64,000 nucleotides of DNA from Pasteurellaceae bacterium Macca (lineage in GTDB: Bacteria > Pseudomonadota > Gammaproteobacteria > Enterobacterales > Pasteurellaceae). The notes beneath the pieces are model-generated. The model was not told the origin of the DNA, searched no databases, and was given only the letters and a program-made list of their open reading frames with translations. Position numbers and translations under genes: made by a program. The stretch lies in NCBI GenBank assembly GCA_023101485.1, contig LVZB01000001.1, positions 806,001 to 870,000 of the forward strand. Reading direction: 5' to 3'. Positions 49,447 to 59,438 of the stretch are shown here, piece after piece. The stretch's first letter is position 1, and each line of letters starts with the position of its first letter.

Positions 49447-50670
49447 ATGCCATTTCGTAAAAAGAAAAAGGTGATGACGGGGCGTGATATTCACGAACAT
49501 CACCGTGTTGCAACACCCCTTGAACTGTTGTTTGACTTAGTCTTCGTGGTCGCGATTGCCGCTGCCGTCAGTGGTTTACATCACGCCTTAGCAGCGCATC
49601 ATATTATGCAAGGTGTGTTAGGCTTTGGGTTGGTCTTCTTCGGGATCTTCATTGCGTGGCTCAACCATACTTGGTTTGCTTCTGCTTTTGATACAGATGA
49701 TACACGCTACCGCTTGCAAACCATGTTGCAGATGTTCGGGGCGTTATTGATGGCAGTCGGTGTGCCGGAATTCTTCGGTGGCAACTCTTTGGCGGCAGTC
49801 ATCGGTTTTGCGGTGATGCGTTTAGCCATGGCAAGCCAATGGCTTCGAGCAAGTTTAAATAGCTCAGAATATCGCCAAACTGCACTGCGTTATGCGGTTG
49901 GGATTGTAGTTGTCCAGCTAGGTTGGATTTCTCGTTTTTGGTTACCGCAAACATATTTCGTGATTTCAGCACTGATTTTGGTGGTGTTAGAACTGTCGTT
50001 ACCCGTTTGGGCAGAGTCTAAAAAATTAACGCCTTGGCATCCACATCATATTGCTGAACGTTATTCATTATTAACGATCATCATTTTAGGTGAAAGTGTA
50101 CTTGGTGCGACCGCTGCAGTAAGGGGCTTATTTGCCAGTGGTGAAAACGGTTTATGGGAAATATTCCCCCTCGGTGGTGGCATGATCGCCCTACTCTTTG
50201 CGTGTTGGTGGCTCTATTTTGAAATGCACTTTGCCGAACGTTTAGAAAAAAATCGTAGCCGATTAAATGCGTTTATTTTTGGTTATTGGCACTATTTCGC
50301 TTGGGCTGCCTTAGCGGCTATGGGAGCAGGGTTTGAACTTGTCGCTGATGTAGTCAAAGAAAATTCGAGCTTAAAGCACGAGCTTGGCGGGCATTTTGTA
50401 TCGCCGATGTTAGCCGTAAGCGTATTAGCGATTGCGACTTTCGTGTTCTTATTCAGTATGTCGCTGATGTACGCTTTCTTATTGAAATCGTCTAACAAGC
50501 ACTACTTTGCCTTTGTGTTGATGTTGATTTCGCCGGCATTCTCTATGCTTGCCGCCTACCTCGGTTTATCGCTCTCTTGGGTCATGTGGATTGGGGTGAT
50601 CTCCCCAGTGTTGATGATTGCCTTATATCGTTCCGATAAAAAGCACGGCGCAGCTGACAGCACTCACTAA
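49447..50670 (+). CDS. ltrA: Low temperature requirement protein A (LtrA) family membrane protein
   Basis: 407-aa integral membrane protein of the LtrA family, named from a Listeria gene needed for growth in the cold; its biochemical role is unknown. The family signature is at the N-terminus: ATPLELLFDLVFVVAIAAA, then WLNHTWFASAFDTDD near residue 80. About ten to twelve hydrophobic segments follow, and GESVLGATAAVRGL lies mid-protein. Divergent from dnaK; ends in an uptake-signal hairpin shared with trkH. Confidence 0.88.
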   Translation: MPFRKKKKVMTGRDIHEHHRVATPLELLFDLVFVVAIAAAVSGLHHALAAHHIMQGVLGFGLVFFGIFIAWLNHTWFASAFDTDDTRYRLQTMLQMFGALLMAVGVPEFFGGNSLAAVIGFAVMRLAMASQWLRASLNSSEYRQTALRYAVGIVVVQLGWISRFWLPQTYFVISALILVVLELSLPVWAESKKLTPWHPHHIAERYSLLTIIILGESVLGATAAVRGLFASGENGLWEIFPLGGGMIALLFACWWLYFEMHFAERLEKNRSRLNAFIFGYWHYFAWAALAAMGAGFELVADVVKENSSLKHELGGHFVSPMLAVSVLAIATFVFLFSMSLMYAFLLKSSNKHYFAFVLMLISPAFSMLAAYLGLSLSWVMWIGVISPVLMIALYRSDKKHGAADSTH

Positions 50671-50677
50671 GCGATAA

Positions 50678-50717
50678 AACAAGCGGTCAAATTTTGTGAG
50701 AAATTTGACCGCTTGTT
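50678..50717. terminator. USS-pair hairpin between ltrA and trkH
   Basis: Perfect 17-bp stem AACAAGCGGTCAAATTT / AAATTTGACCGCTTGTT (50678-50694, 50701-50717) between convergent genes. Confidence 0.85.
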
Positions 50718-50732
50718 ATTCTACTTCTCGCC

Positions 50733-52217
50733 TTAATCTTTCCAAAAACTCGGACTGAGAATCACTAATAAAGTGAAAACTTCCAACCGCCCACACACCA
50801 TAGCAAAAGTCAGTACCCATTTGGCACTGTCTGGCACTTTCACAAAATTACTACTGACTGTGCCTAAAGCGGGTCCAAGATTATTCATAGTAGCAATCAC
50901 GGCATTCAGGGCATCAAAGGTTTCCATCCCACAGGCGATAGTAGCGATCCAACAGACGATAAACACAAAGAAATACGCAGAGAAAAATGCCCATACGCCA
51001 TCCACAATCTGTTCCGATAACACGTGCTTGCCCAGTTTAATCGGCTGAATCACATTGGGGTGAATAAAGCGGTGGATCTCTCGCTTGCCTTGTAAATAAA
51101 GCAAGAGGACGCGGAACATTTTTAAACCCCCACCCGTTGAACCGGCACAGCCACCGATAAAAGAGGCTAGGACTAAAATTAAGGGTAAAAAAGAGGGCCA
51201 ACTGCTGAAATCATTGGTGGTAAAGCCTGCGGTGGTGGAAAGGGACACCGACTGAAACAACGCTTGGGAAAGTGTGGTCGTTGGATTATCAAAATATTGA
51301 TATGCCCACAACAAAACCACGCACGTTAAAAAGAGTGAAAGCTGAACCAGAATGAAGAATCGGAACTCATAATCACGCCAGTAATGCTTCAAAATCGATC
51401 GTTGCATTTTGCCTTTATAGCGACCTTGGAATTGGTCGAAGAGGGCAAAATGTAGGGCAAAGTTACAGGCCGAAATCAGTAAGAAAAAGACGGTGATGTA
51501 GTTAATTGCATCACTGTTAAAATGCCCCATACTGGCATCATGGGTGGAGAATCCGCCAATCGCAACGGTGGCAAAACTATGACAAAGCGCGTCAAAAACA
51601 CTCATCCCGGCAAGCCAAAATGCCGTGGCACATAACACCGTCAAGGAGACATAAATAAGCCACAATGCCTTTGCCGTTTCCGCAATCCTTGGGCGCATTT
51701 TTTGCTCCTTCAACGGCCCGGGCATTTCCGCGCGGTATAACTGCATTCCCCCAATCCCTAAAAGCGGAATAATCGCCACCGCAAGGACGATGATCCCCAT
51801 ACCGCCAAGCCATTGTAAGAACTGGCGATAAAAGAGAATCGCTTTCGGTAAGCTATCTAAGCCCGTAATCACGGTCGCCCCAGTGGTGGTTAAACCCGAA
51901 AAGGATTCAAAAATGGATTCAGAAAAATTGAGATCAGGGTGTTCAAGGAGAATAAAAGGCACTGCCCCCAAAGAGCCTAACACCACCCAAAAGAGGACAA
52001 CAATCAAAAAGCCCTCACGGGAACGCAGCTCCTGTTTTCGCTTGCGACACAGCCACCATAGCACCGTGCCAACACTTAAATTCAGCACAAAGGCTTCCAT
52101 AAAAGCTCGCCCACCACCATCGCCATAAATCAGTGCGACAAAAGCAGGCACAAGCATTGTGAAGGAAAACAGCATCACCAAAATGCCAACAATACGAATA
52201 ATAGAAAGAAATTGCAT
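50733..52217 (-). CDS. trkH: Trk system potassium uptake protein TrkH
   Basis: 494-aa K+-translocating subunit of the Trk system, which works with cytoplasmic TrkA (not in this window). The four selectivity-filter pore loops are visible as TTTGATVITG, FATVAIGGFSTHD, LSTTAGFTTNDFS and TMNNLGPALGTVS, each with the central Gly. GGCAGSTGGGLKMFR is characteristic. About ten membrane helices. Single gene; the 214-base gap upstream holds the nrfA terminator and AT-rich promoter sequence. Confidence 0.95.
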   Translation of the reverse strand: MQFLSIIRIVGILVMLFSFTMLVPAFVALIYGDGGGRAFMEAFVLNLSVGTVLWWLCRKRKQELRSREGFLIVVLFWVVLGSLGAVPFILLEHPDLNFSESIFESFSGLTTTGATVITGLDSLPKAILFYRQFLQWLGGMGIIVLAVAIIPLLGIGGMQLYRAEMPGPLKEQKMRPRIAETAKALWLIYVSLTVLCATAFWLAGMSVFDALCHSFATVAIGGFSTHDASMGHFNSDAINYITVFFLLISACNFALHFALFDQFQGRYKGKMQRSILKHYWRDYEFRFFILVQLSLFLTCVVLLWAYQYFDNPTTTLSQALFQSVSLSTTAGFTTNDFSSWPSFLPLILVLASFIGGCAGSTGGGLKMFRVLLLYLQGKREIHRFIHPNVIQPIKLGKHVLSEQIVDGVWAFFSAYFFVFIVCWIATIACGMETFDALNAVIATMNNLGPALGTVSSNFVKVPDSAKWVLTFAMVCGRLEVFTLLVILSPSFWKD

Positions 52218-52367
52218 TTGATAACCTTTATGAATTTGCTGCTTTAATAACTCAGCAATTTCTTTTAAATATATTTGACATTTGATTATAGCACGATTCC
52301 ATAGTAGAGAATTTATATAGAAGAGGCTACTTATGATATTTCTAGTTTACTTTACATAAAAGACAAA

Positions 52368-52406
52368 AGTGGTTGCATCTTGAACACAGTTCAAAATACA
52401 ACCACT
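52368..52406 (-). terminator. Terminator of nrfHA
   Basis: AGTGGTTG ... CAACCACT (52368-52375, 52399-52406) with inner TGAAC/GTTCA arms, 26 bases past the nrfA stop. Confidence 0.75.
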
Positions 52407-52431
52407 AATTAATTTCCTAATAATAGCTTGA

Positions 52432-53991
52432 TTAATTCAATGCTTTATCAGCCTCACGTTTTTTATCTCGCTCTTGAATTTCTTTCAAGCGTTCTAACGT
52501 TTTCTCAGATGATTTCATCGTTTCAGGATCTGCGCCATTCAATATTGCCAAGCCTTTTCCAGATTCATCTAAAGAATCTGCTAATACTTGTTGGGAATAA
52601 TCTGGGGCATGGAAACCTGTTGAACCATCCGTAATGATCATTTGATAGAAGAAATCTGCTCTACCATGATGTTCTTGTGCCGCTTTTAAACGATCCGCTG
52701 GGAAACTTGGATCATCTTTGACTTTGGCAATCGCATTAACCAAACGAACTAACGCATCTGCTGCTTTATCTGCGGTCTGCGTAAATCTATCTTGGATTTT
52801 TTCAACACGATTTTTCATCTCTTTTTCACTAGATTTATGGCATCCCATACAAGCTGAATTAATATTAAACAACGGTGATTGAATCTGATGGTTAGTGAAT
52901 TTTTTCGCTCCACTACGCTCATAAGGCATATGGCAATCTGCACAAGCAACATTATTCTCTGCATGAATAGATTGGTTATACACTTCAAACGTTGGGTGTC
53001 TACCTAAATAAAGATCTGAACCAGCAATTTCATGTTTATATTTATCCATGATTGTGTTGTCAATCGTTTTATAATAATCATACATATTAGAAAACTTAAA
53101 GCCTTTGTTCCAACCAAATGTTAATTGCATAGTTGGTGCTTTAAAGTAATACTCAACATGGCATTGTCCACATACAAAAGAGCGCATTTCTTTATGAGTT
53201 GCATCTTTATTGACATCAAAATTCATTATACCTTGTGCTGCTTTTGCCTCTTTAATTCCATTTATAAAGGCTTTATTAACAACTCTTAGTTTCATTGTTT
53301 TTGGATCATGACATTGGATACAAGAAAAACCATGGTCTTTGTCTAAGATTTTAAGTACATCTTCTTTTGGCATTAAACCAATATTTTCATAACCTGCGTC
53401 TTCGTCACTCTTATTATAAACCGTTCCATCTTTGAGCTTGCCGTCTTTAACATTCTGCTCTTTCCATTTCTTCCCATATTCAGCAATAAGCCCACCAGCA
53501 TAACCTTTTGAAGAATGGCAATTCAAGCAGACACCCGCAACAGGCAAACTTTCCCACTGTCTTAATAACGTTTTTGCCTCATCTAAAGCATAATAATGCC
53601 CCCGAGTTTCACGGAAAAAATGCGGCGGTAAGATATTCCCTGCATTAAGAATATTCCAACGAGGATCAAGTTGTGCTGGACGTTTAGTGATTTGGAAACC
53701 GTCTGGATACCCTTTCATCGGTGGCAATACATCTCCTTTTTCTGATCCAGCATATAAAGTTGGTCGCATTTGTGATGTACGCATAAACGATTCATATTGT
53801 AATGGGAAATTCAATCCCCATACCGCGGGGTCAGTCTCAGTTTTACCAATTTCTACAACTTTCTCAAATTGTACTTTTGCTTCGGCTTTATGCTGAGAAA
53901 TATTTATTAGCAAGGCAGTAATTGCCAAAGTAGCAATGGCAACTACGATAATTCCAACTGTATATAAACCAGTTTTACATTTTCCAAACAT
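52432..53991 (-). CDS. nrfA: Cytochrome c nitrite reductase NrfA with a CxxCH catalytic haem motif
   Basis: 519-aa periplasmic pentahaem enzyme that reduces nitrite to ammonia. An N-terminal segment (about residues 10-30) is a signal or anchor. Five haem motifs: CLNCH 155-159, CIQCH 224-228, CGQCH 274-278 (followed by VEYYF with the active-site Tyr), CADCH 350-354 and CMGCH 381-385. The first is the catalytic haem, which in most NrfA is CxxCK with Lys as proximal ligand; here it is CxxCH, as reported for Campylobacter. No nrfEFG-type haem lyase genes are nearby, which agrees because a CxxCH haem needs only the general Ccm system. Partner NrfH is 44 bases upstream. Confidence 0.94.
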   Translation of the reverse strand: MFGKCKTGLYTVGIIVVAIATLAITALLINISQHKAEAKVQFEKVVEIGKTETDPAVWGLNFPLQYESFMRTSQMRPTLYAGSEKGDVLPPMKGYPDGFQITKRPAQLDPRWNILNAGNILPPHFFRETRGHYYALDEAKTLLRQWESLPVAGVCLNCHSSKGYAGGLIAEYGKKWKEQNVKDGKLKDGTVYNKSDEDAGYENIGLMPKEDVLKILDKDHGFSCIQCHDPKTMKLRVVNKAFINGIKEAKAAQGIMNFDVNKDATHKEMRSFVCGQCHVEYYFKAPTMQLTFGWNKGFKFSNMYDYYKTIDNTIMDKYKHEIAGSDLYLGRHPTFEVYNQSIHAENNVACADCHMPYERSGAKKFTNHQIQSPLFNINSACMGCHKSSEKEMKNRVEKIQDRFTQTADKAADALVRLVNAIAKVKDDPSFPADRLKAAQEHHGRADFFYQMIITDGSTGFHAPDYSQQVLADSLDESGKGLAILNGADPETMKSSEKTLERLKEIQERDKKREADKALN

Positions 53992-54035
53992 AATAATCCC
54001 CCTTTAAGTGGTAAGACAATAATAGGTTTTGTTTA

Positions 54036-54515
54036 CTATTTAGAGCGAACTCTATGCCCAACAGAAGCATGGCAACGAGTACAATCAATGGTTTCATCTT
54101 TCTGATAAGGTATATGAATCATATCTGTTAATTCACCATGGCAATTTAAACAAGCTTTTTTGGTAATATTATGATTGACTTCTCGAATTTGAATATTTTG
54201 TGGATAATTTCCCAGTGTGAATTTAAGAGTATGCCAAAAACCATTATCCATTTTGGCAATAACTTTATTAAGCACGCTATCATGAGGCATATGACAATCA
54301 TTACAGACTGCAACATGTGAATGTGGGCCTTTTATCCAAGCATCATAATGTTGTTGCATTGCATGGCAATTTTTACATGCTTTAGGATCATTGCTAAGAT
54401 ATGAAATTGCCTCAGAGTAATATGCCGTATAAGCACTTATACCAATAAACACGCCAATTAAAGTAATCAAAATAATACGGAGTAAAAATTTTTTTCTTGA
54501 ATCTTGATCATCCAT
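54036..54515 (-). CDS. nrfH: NrfH, NapC/NirT-family tetrahaem menaquinol dehydrogenase
   Basis: 159-aa membrane-anchored cytochrome that takes electrons from menaquinol and passes them to NrfA. One N-terminal membrane helix (residues 11-32) is followed by four CxxCH sites: CKNCH 47-51, CNDCH 71-75, CLNCH 122-126 and CTRCH 145-149. I take the start at 54515 behind AAGGAGGAATTT, not the upstream ATG at 54548. The NrfHA two-gene form is typical of epsilon- and delta-proteobacteria, whereas E. coli and Haemophilus use NrfABCD. Confidence 0.92.
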   Translation of the reverse strand: MDDQDSRKKFLLRIILITLIGVFIGISAYTAYYSEAISYLSNDPKACKNCHAMQQHYDAWIKGPHSHVAVCNDCHMPHDSVLNKVIAKMDNGFWHTLKFTLGNYPQNIQIREVNHNITKKACLNCHGELTDMIHIPYQKDETIDCTRCHASVGHRVRSK

Positions 54516-54644
54516 AAATTCCTCCTTAATCAACACTGGTATATTCATTTTTATTTACATTAAGAAATGAATTATAAATAATCATTAAAATATCATTTCT
54601 TAATTACAAATAGAGAATCTTATTCTCTTATAATAATTCTCCAT

Positions 54645-54689
54645 GTATAAAAAAAAATTATTCTTAAAATAAAAAATGATATAAATCAA
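54645..54689 (-). promoter_or_regulatory. FNR-type site and promoter of nrfHA
   Basis: ATGAT-ATAA-ATCAA (54676-54689) matches the FNR box TTGAT-N4-ATCAA at 9 of 10 positions. On the minus strand TTATAC (54650-54645) is a -10 candidate, so the site centre is about 43 bases from the start, near the class II position. The 5' leader would be about 125 bases. The rest of 54516-54938 is very AT-rich with no gene. Confidence 0.6.
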
Positions 54690-54903
54690 ATAACGATTAA
54701 ACAGAATAATAACACTACCTAATTTAAACCTTTTAATTACAAAAACACAACAAAACCCTTACATAAAATATAGTTATAGAACTCAATCAATAAGCACCCG
54801 ACTCCTCGCAGTTTAAAGCGCTTTTGACAGGCTTTCTCTTTAAATAAACTGAAAATTTCTAAACGATAGAATACATTCGACCATATCTACCCTTTCTGTT
54901 TGC

Positions 54904-54909
54904 TATAAT
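54904..54909 (+). promoter_or_regulatory. -10 element of epmA
   Basis: TATAAT 30 bases before the epmA ATG. No good -35 hexamer is seen at the usual spacing. Confidence 0.5.
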
Positions 54910-54938
54910 ATGCCCCTTTTTACAAGGGGTCTGAATTT

Positions 54939-55922
54939 ATGGAAAATTTGCAATCAGAACAACAAATGTGGAAACCGTCCGCGTCTATTCAGCGTTTAAT
55001 TAAACGTGCCAAAATCATGGCAGAAATTCGCCAATTTTTCACAGAACGGGGGGTACTCGAAGTGGAAACCCCTGCCCTGTCGGCATTCTCGGTCACCGAT
55101 GTGCATCTCTCCACCTTTTCGACGCAATTTCTCGCGCCTTTTGAAAATCAATCCAAAACGTTTCACCTTATCACAAGCCCGGAATACCATATGAAACGGT
55201 TACTCAGTGCGGGTAGCGGTGCGATTTTCCAGATCTGCCGTGTCTTTCGGAATGAAGAATCCGGCAAACGCCACAACCCTGAATTTACGATGTTGGAATG
55301 GTATCGCCCTTACTTTGATATGTATCGGCTAATCAATGAAGTGGATGACTTGCTCCAACAGATGCTCGACTGCGAACCCGCGGAGTCTTACAGCTACCAA
55401 TTTGTGTTCCAAACCTATGTGGGGCTTGACCCGCTCTCCGCCAGCAATGCCCAGTTAGTCACCAAAGCACGGGAAAAGGGCTTCCAATGTGAGGACGATG
55501 AACAACGGGATACGCTCCTCCAATTTCTCTTTAGTGAAGTCGTTGAGCCCAAAATCGGGCGAGATCGCCCAACGGCGGTCTATCACTTCCCTGCTTCCCA
55601 AGCGGCCTTGGCACAATTAAGCTCGGAGGATCACCGCGTAGCCGAACGCTTTGAGTTCTACTATAAAGGGTTAGAATTGGCGAATGGTTTTCATGAATTA
55701 AGTGATGCGAAGGAACAAATTCGCCGTTTTGAACAGGATAATCGCCTCCGGGAAATGATGGGCTTACCAGCACAAGAATTGGATCACTACTTTCTCGATG
55801 CGCTGAAAGCTGGTATTCCTAACTGCTCCGGCGTTGCTTTAGGGGTCGATAGATTATTGATGATCGCCATGCAGGCTGAATCCATTGATGAAGTGATGGC
55901 ATTTGGTGTAGAAAGAGCCTAG
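54939..55922 (+). CDS. epmA: Elongation factor P--(R)-beta-lysine ligase EpmA
   Basis: 327-aa paralogue of the class II lysyl-tRNA synthetase catalytic domain, without the anticodon domain. It attaches (R)-beta-lysine to EF-P, which prevents ribosome stalling at proline runs. Class II motif 2 is visible as [20 protein letters not shown], and motif 3 as [14 protein letters not shown] near the end. [12 protein letters not shown] precedes motif 2. Length agrees with E. coli EpmA (325). It needs EpmB and EF-P, which are not in the window. Confidence 0.95.
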   Translation: MENLQSEQQMWKPSASIQRLIKRAKIMAEIRQFFTERGVLEVETPALSAFSVTDVHLSTFSTQFLAPFENQSKTFHLITSPEYHMKRLLSAGSGAIFQICRVFRNEESGKRHNPEFTMLEWYRPYFDMYRLINEVDDLLQQMLDCEPAESYSYQFVFQTYVGLDPLSASNAQLVTKAREKGFQCEDDEQRDTLLQFLFSEVVEPKIGRDRPTAVYHFPASQAALAQLSSEDHRVAERFEFYYKGLELANGFHELSDAKEQIRRFEQDNRLREMMGLPAQELDHYFLDALKAGIPNCSGVALGVDRLLMIAMQAESIDEVMAFGVERA

Positions 55923-55937
55923 AGAAAGATCACATGC

Positions 55938-55968
55938 AAAAAAATAGCCACATTATGTGGCTATTTTT
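55938..55968. terminator. Bidirectional terminator between epmA and the ComEA-like gene
   Basis: AAAAATAGCCACA / TGTGGCTATTTTT with a 3-base loop, between convergent genes; T runs on both strands. Confidence 0.92.
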
Positions 55969-55975
55969 ATCGTTA

Positions 55976-56803
55976 TTATTTAAACGAGATATATGGTTTG
56001 ATTTTTTTCACCGTGCTTGCACCAATGCCAGGCACTTTTTGTAACGCTTTGCTATTTTTGAACTGACCGTGTTTAGTACGATACTCAACGATAGCCTTCG
56101 CCTTTGTTTCACCAATACCCGCTAGGTTTTGTAAGGTTTTTACATCCGCAGTATTGATATTTACTTTCGTGCCTTTAGTCATTTTATTCATAGAATCGTG
56201 ACTCATGGTTTTCGCAGAATCTTTCATGTTGTCTGCTTTTTTCATCATGGTATCTTTGCCGTCTGCCATTTTGTTCATGGAATCGTGACCCATGGTTTTC
56301 GCAGAATCTTTCATACTGTCTGCTTTTTTCATCATGGTATCTTTGCCGTCTGCCATTTTATTCATGGAATCGTGACCCATGGTTTTCGCAGAATCTTTCA
56401 TGCTATCTGCTTTTTTCATCATGGTATCTTTGCCGTCTGCCATTTTATTCATGGAATCGTGACCCATGGTTTTCGCAGAATCTTTCATGCTATCTGCTTT
56501 TTTCATCATGGTATCTTTTCTATCTGCCATTTTATTCATGGAATCGTGACCCATAGTTTTTGCAGAATCTTTCATGCTATCTGCTTTTTTCATCATGGTA
56601 TCTTTGCCATCTGCCATTTTATTCATGGAATCGTGACCCATGGTTTTCGCAGAATCTTTCATACTGTCTGCTTGTTTCATCATGGTTTCTTTTGCTTGTT
56701 TAGCCCCGTCTTTCATCATTTCAGTAGTCGAGGTTTCAGCAAAAGACATTGATGAAACAGCCATTGCAATACCTAAGGCTAAAAGTGATTTAAGTGATTT
56801 CAT
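55976..56803 (-). CDS. ComEA/ComE1-like helix-hairpin-helix protein with six 29-residue repeats
   Basis: 275-aa secreted protein. A signal peptide covers residues 1-22 (ending MSFAET). Six near-identical 29-residue units fill residues 41-214, each built as MMKKADSMKDSAKTMGHDSM plus NKMADGKDT. The C-terminus (213-275) is a ComEA-type double helix-hairpin-helix DNA-binding domain: NINTADVKTLQNLAGIGETK and VPGIGASTVKKIKPYISFK. ComEA-like proteins bind incoming DNA in the periplasm during transformation. Pasteurella ComE1 also binds fibronectin. Start set at 56803 behind TTAGGAGACAAT. The repeat stretch is amphipathic, Met- and Lys-rich and probably helical. Confidence 0.85.
   Translation of the reverse strand: MKSLKSLLALGIAMAVSSMSFAETSTTEMMKDGAKQAKETMMKQADSMKDSAKTMGHDSMNKMADGKDTMMKKADSMKDSAKTMGHDSMNKMADRKDTMMKKADSMKDSAKTMGHDSMNKMADGKDTMMKKADSMKDSAKTMGHDSMNKMADGKDTMMKKADSMKDSAKTMGHDSMNKMADGKDTMMKKADNMKDSAKTMSHDSMNKMTKGTKVNINTADVKTLQNLAGIGETKAKAIVEYRTKHGQFKNSKALQKVPGIGASTVKKIKPYISFK
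56162..56683 (-). repeat. Six tandem 87-bp repeats within the ComEA-like gene
   Basis: CATCATGG recurs exactly every 87 bases (for example 56243, 56330, 56417), so the units stay in frame. The middle four are nearly identical at DNA level, a sign of recent expansion or homogenisation and probable copy-number variation between strains. Confidence 0.93.
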
Positions 56804-57001
56804 ATTGTCTCCTAAGACATTAGATGTGCAGGATTGCACGGTAATTAGAACGCTTGATAAGACTTAATACCGTCAAAAAAGTTCAATCTATTAATCAATA
56901 GTTTTCTAAAAGATTTCAATTTATCTTCTTTTACTTTCCCATATAACTGTTCTATTCAAAGCTCACTGCTCAAAAATCAGATTACAAGCGGTCGTTTTCT
57001 T

Positions 57002-59356
57002 TTATTTTTTTGCTACGGGCTTTTTCTTCCCTCTTTTTGACTTTTTATCCTTGCTGGCTTTTCCTTTCGTTCCCTTAGTCGCTTTGCCGTTCATCACCTT
57101 CGCTTTCGCCACTTCTTTAAACACAGGCGTGCCTTGTTTGGCTTTCTGCTTGGCGGTTTTCCCTGCTGTTTTCGGTGGGCGTAAATTGGTGATCAACGCA
57201 AAATCAATTTTCTTGTCATCTAAATTCACCCCAATCACACGGACTTTCACGGGATCGCCTAAACGGTACATCACGCCATTTCCCCCCACAAGGCGTTGGC
57301 GGTCGCTATCAAAATGGTAGTAACCGTTATCCAGAGTGGAAATATGGACTAAACCGTCAATCAATAATTCATTTAATTTAACAAACAGACCAAACCCCGT
57401 CACGCTTGAGATCACGCCCTCAAAGGTTTCCCCGATGTGATCTTGCATATATTCACATTTTAACCAGTCTGCTACTTCACGGGTGGCATCATCGGCTCGG
57501 CGTTCTGTGGCGGAGCATTTTTCGCCGAACTGATCCATATCATCAAGCTGATAATGGTAACCACCACCGTGGGTATAGTGCTTGGTACTGCCTTTTGCCT
57601 TGTCGATTACATACTTAATGCCACGGTGAAGGAGCAAGTCTGGATAACGGCGAATCGGGGAGGTAAAATGCGCATATTCACTTAACGCTAAGCCGAAGTG
57701 ACCTTCATTATCCGGCGTATAAACCGCTTGTTTTAGGGAGCGAAGGAGCATAGTTTGGATCAGCTCTTTATCAGGACGCTCCCGAACCGTTGCCAAGAGT
57801 TTGGCATAATCTTTCGGTGTTGGGTTTAAGCCACCATCTAGAAATAATCCACACTCTTTTAAGAAGGTGCGGAAGCTGGTTAATTTTTCCTCACTCGGTT
57901 GGGCATGAATACGGAATAACGCCGGCTCATTAGCCGATTCCACAAAACGTGCGGAGGCGATATTCGCCAAAATCATACACTCTTCAATGATTTTATGGGC
58001 ATCGTTACGCACAAGGGGTTCAATGCGTTCAATTCTGCCCTGTGGGTTGAAAATAAATTGATTCTCCACGGTTTCAAACTCAATCGCACCGCGTTTTTGT
58101 CGGGTACGAACAAGGGTTTGATATAGCTCGTGGAGGGTTTCTAAATGGGGAACAAGGGGAGCATAGCGCTCACGAAGTGCCTCATCACCACTTAATAAAT
58201 TCCACACTTTGGTATAGGTTAAACGGGCGTGGGAGTTCATCACTGCTTCATAAAATTGGTAATTGCCCAACGCTCCGCTTTCATCAATGTGCATTTCTGC
58301 CACTAAACAAAGCCTATCGACTTGCGGATTTAAGGAACATAACCCGTTGGAGAGAATCTCCGGTAACATCGGAATCACACGATTAGGGAAATAGACTGAA
58401 TTTCCACGTTGTTGGGCGTCGAGATCGAGTGCCGTTTTCGGGCGAACATAGTAGCTCACATCGGCAATCGCCACCCATAAACGCCAGCCGTTCTCTTCCC
58501 GTTGGCAAAATACCGCATCATCAAAATCACGCGCGCTTTCGCCATCAATGGTGACAAGGGGAAGTTGGCGTAAATCAACACGCCCAGCCTTCGCCTCCTC
58601 GGGGACTTCTTCGCTAAATTGGCGAATCTGTTTTTCCACCCCCTCACTCCATACATGGGGAATTTCGTGGTTTCTCAGGGCAATTTCGATCTCCATGCCC
58701 GGGGCAAGATTATCGCCGAGAATTTCCGTAATCACTCCCACAGGGCGTTTGAAATCCGCTTTACGGGGTTGGAGTTCGACCACGACCACCTGCCCCATTC
58801 TCGCTCCAAGGCGATGTTCTTCGGGAATTAAAATATCTTGGTTGATTCGGCTATCATCCGGTACGACATAGTTAATCCCTAACTCGGTGAAAAACCGTCC
58901 CACCACCTGTTTTTTACGCGCTTCAAGGACACGCACAATCCGCACCTCTTTACGTCCACGACGATCCGTGCCGTTAGGCTGCGCAAGGACGAAATCGCCG
59001 TGCATCACACGCAACATCTGTCCATTCGGGATAAACCAGTCGTCTGAGCCTTCCACCTGTAAAAAGCCGTAGCCGTCACGGTGACCAATCACTGTGCCTT
59101 TGAGTAAATCCATTTTTTCAGGGAGGGCATAACGGCGACGTTTGGTAAAGACGAGCTGACCATCATTTTCCATTGCCCGCAAACGGCGACGAATCGCTTC
59201 TTGACGATCTTCATCGGTAATTTGGAAACTGGCTAATAGCTCCTCACGGCTCATGGGGGCATCGTAGTCACGAATGGTTTGTAAAATGAACTCCCGACTC
59301 GGGACAGGGTTTTCATATTTTTCTTTTTCTTGTTGATAATTTGGATCTTGTTTCAT
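57002..59356 (-). CDS. rnr: Ribonuclease R
   Basis: 784-aa 3'-5' exoribonuclease of the RNB family that degrades structured RNA and helps in trans-translation and cold response. An N-terminal helix-turn-helix-like segment precedes two cold-shock domains (about residues 65-240). The RNB catalytic domain shows [16 protein letters not shown] with the metal-binding Asp residues. An S1 domain lies near residue 645 ([20 protein letters not shown]). The Lys-rich tail (about 725-784) is typical of RNase R. In E. coli it is next to rlmB; that gene is not adjacent here. Confidence 0.95.
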   Translation of the reverse strand: MKQDPNYQQEKEKYENPVPSREFILQTIRDYDAPMSREELLASFQITDEDRQEAIRRRLRAMENDGQLVFTKRRRYALPEKMDLLKGTVIGHRDGYGFLQVEGSDDWFIPNGQMLRVMHGDFVLAQPNGTDRRGRKEVRIVRVLEARKKQVVGRFFTELGINYVVPDDSRINQDILIPEEHRLGARMGQVVVVELQPRKADFKRPVGVITEILGDNLAPGMEIEIALRNHEIPHVWSEGVEKQIRQFSEEVPEEAKAGRVDLRQLPLVTIDGESARDFDDAVFCQREENGWRLWVAIADVSYYVRPKTALDLDAQQRGNSVYFPNRVIPMLPEILSNGLCSLNPQVDRLCLVAEMHIDESGALGNYQFYEAVMNSHARLTYTKVWNLLSGDEALRERYAPLVPHLETLHELYQTLVRTRQKRGAIEFETVENQFIFNPQGRIERIEPLVRNDAHKIIEECMILANIASARFVESANEPALFRIHAQPSEEKLTSFRTFLKECGLFLDGGLNPTPKDYAKLLATVRERPDKELIQTMLLRSLKQAVYTPDNEGHFGLALSEYAHFTSPIRRYPDLLLHRGIKYVIDKAKGSTKHYTHGGGYHYQLDDMDQFGEKCSATERRADDATREVADWLKCEYMQDHIGETFEGVISSVTGFGLFVKLNELLIDGLVHISTLDNGYYHFDSDRQRLVGGNGVMYRLGDPVKVRVIGVNLDDKKIDFALITNLRPPKTAGKTAKQKAKQGTPVFKEVAKAKVMNGKATKGTKGKASKDKKSKRGKKKPVAKK

Positions 59357-59438
59357 TATTTTCTCAATTTTCTCATTGGGTTAATGCTCATCACGAGCGG
59401 GAAGATAGGTAGGGGGTAATGTTGTCAGATTGGCAAAA

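Noticed and set aside
56162-56683. CRISPR-like tandem repeat
   Set aside because: The 87-bp units are contiguous and coding, without spacers.
56198-56752. 184-aa plus-strand ORF with repeated HGIFAVCHFIHGIVTH-like units
   Set aside because: It is the antisense of the 87-bp repeats of the ComEA-like gene. It has no ribosome site, and the repeat only reflects the real gene's repeats.
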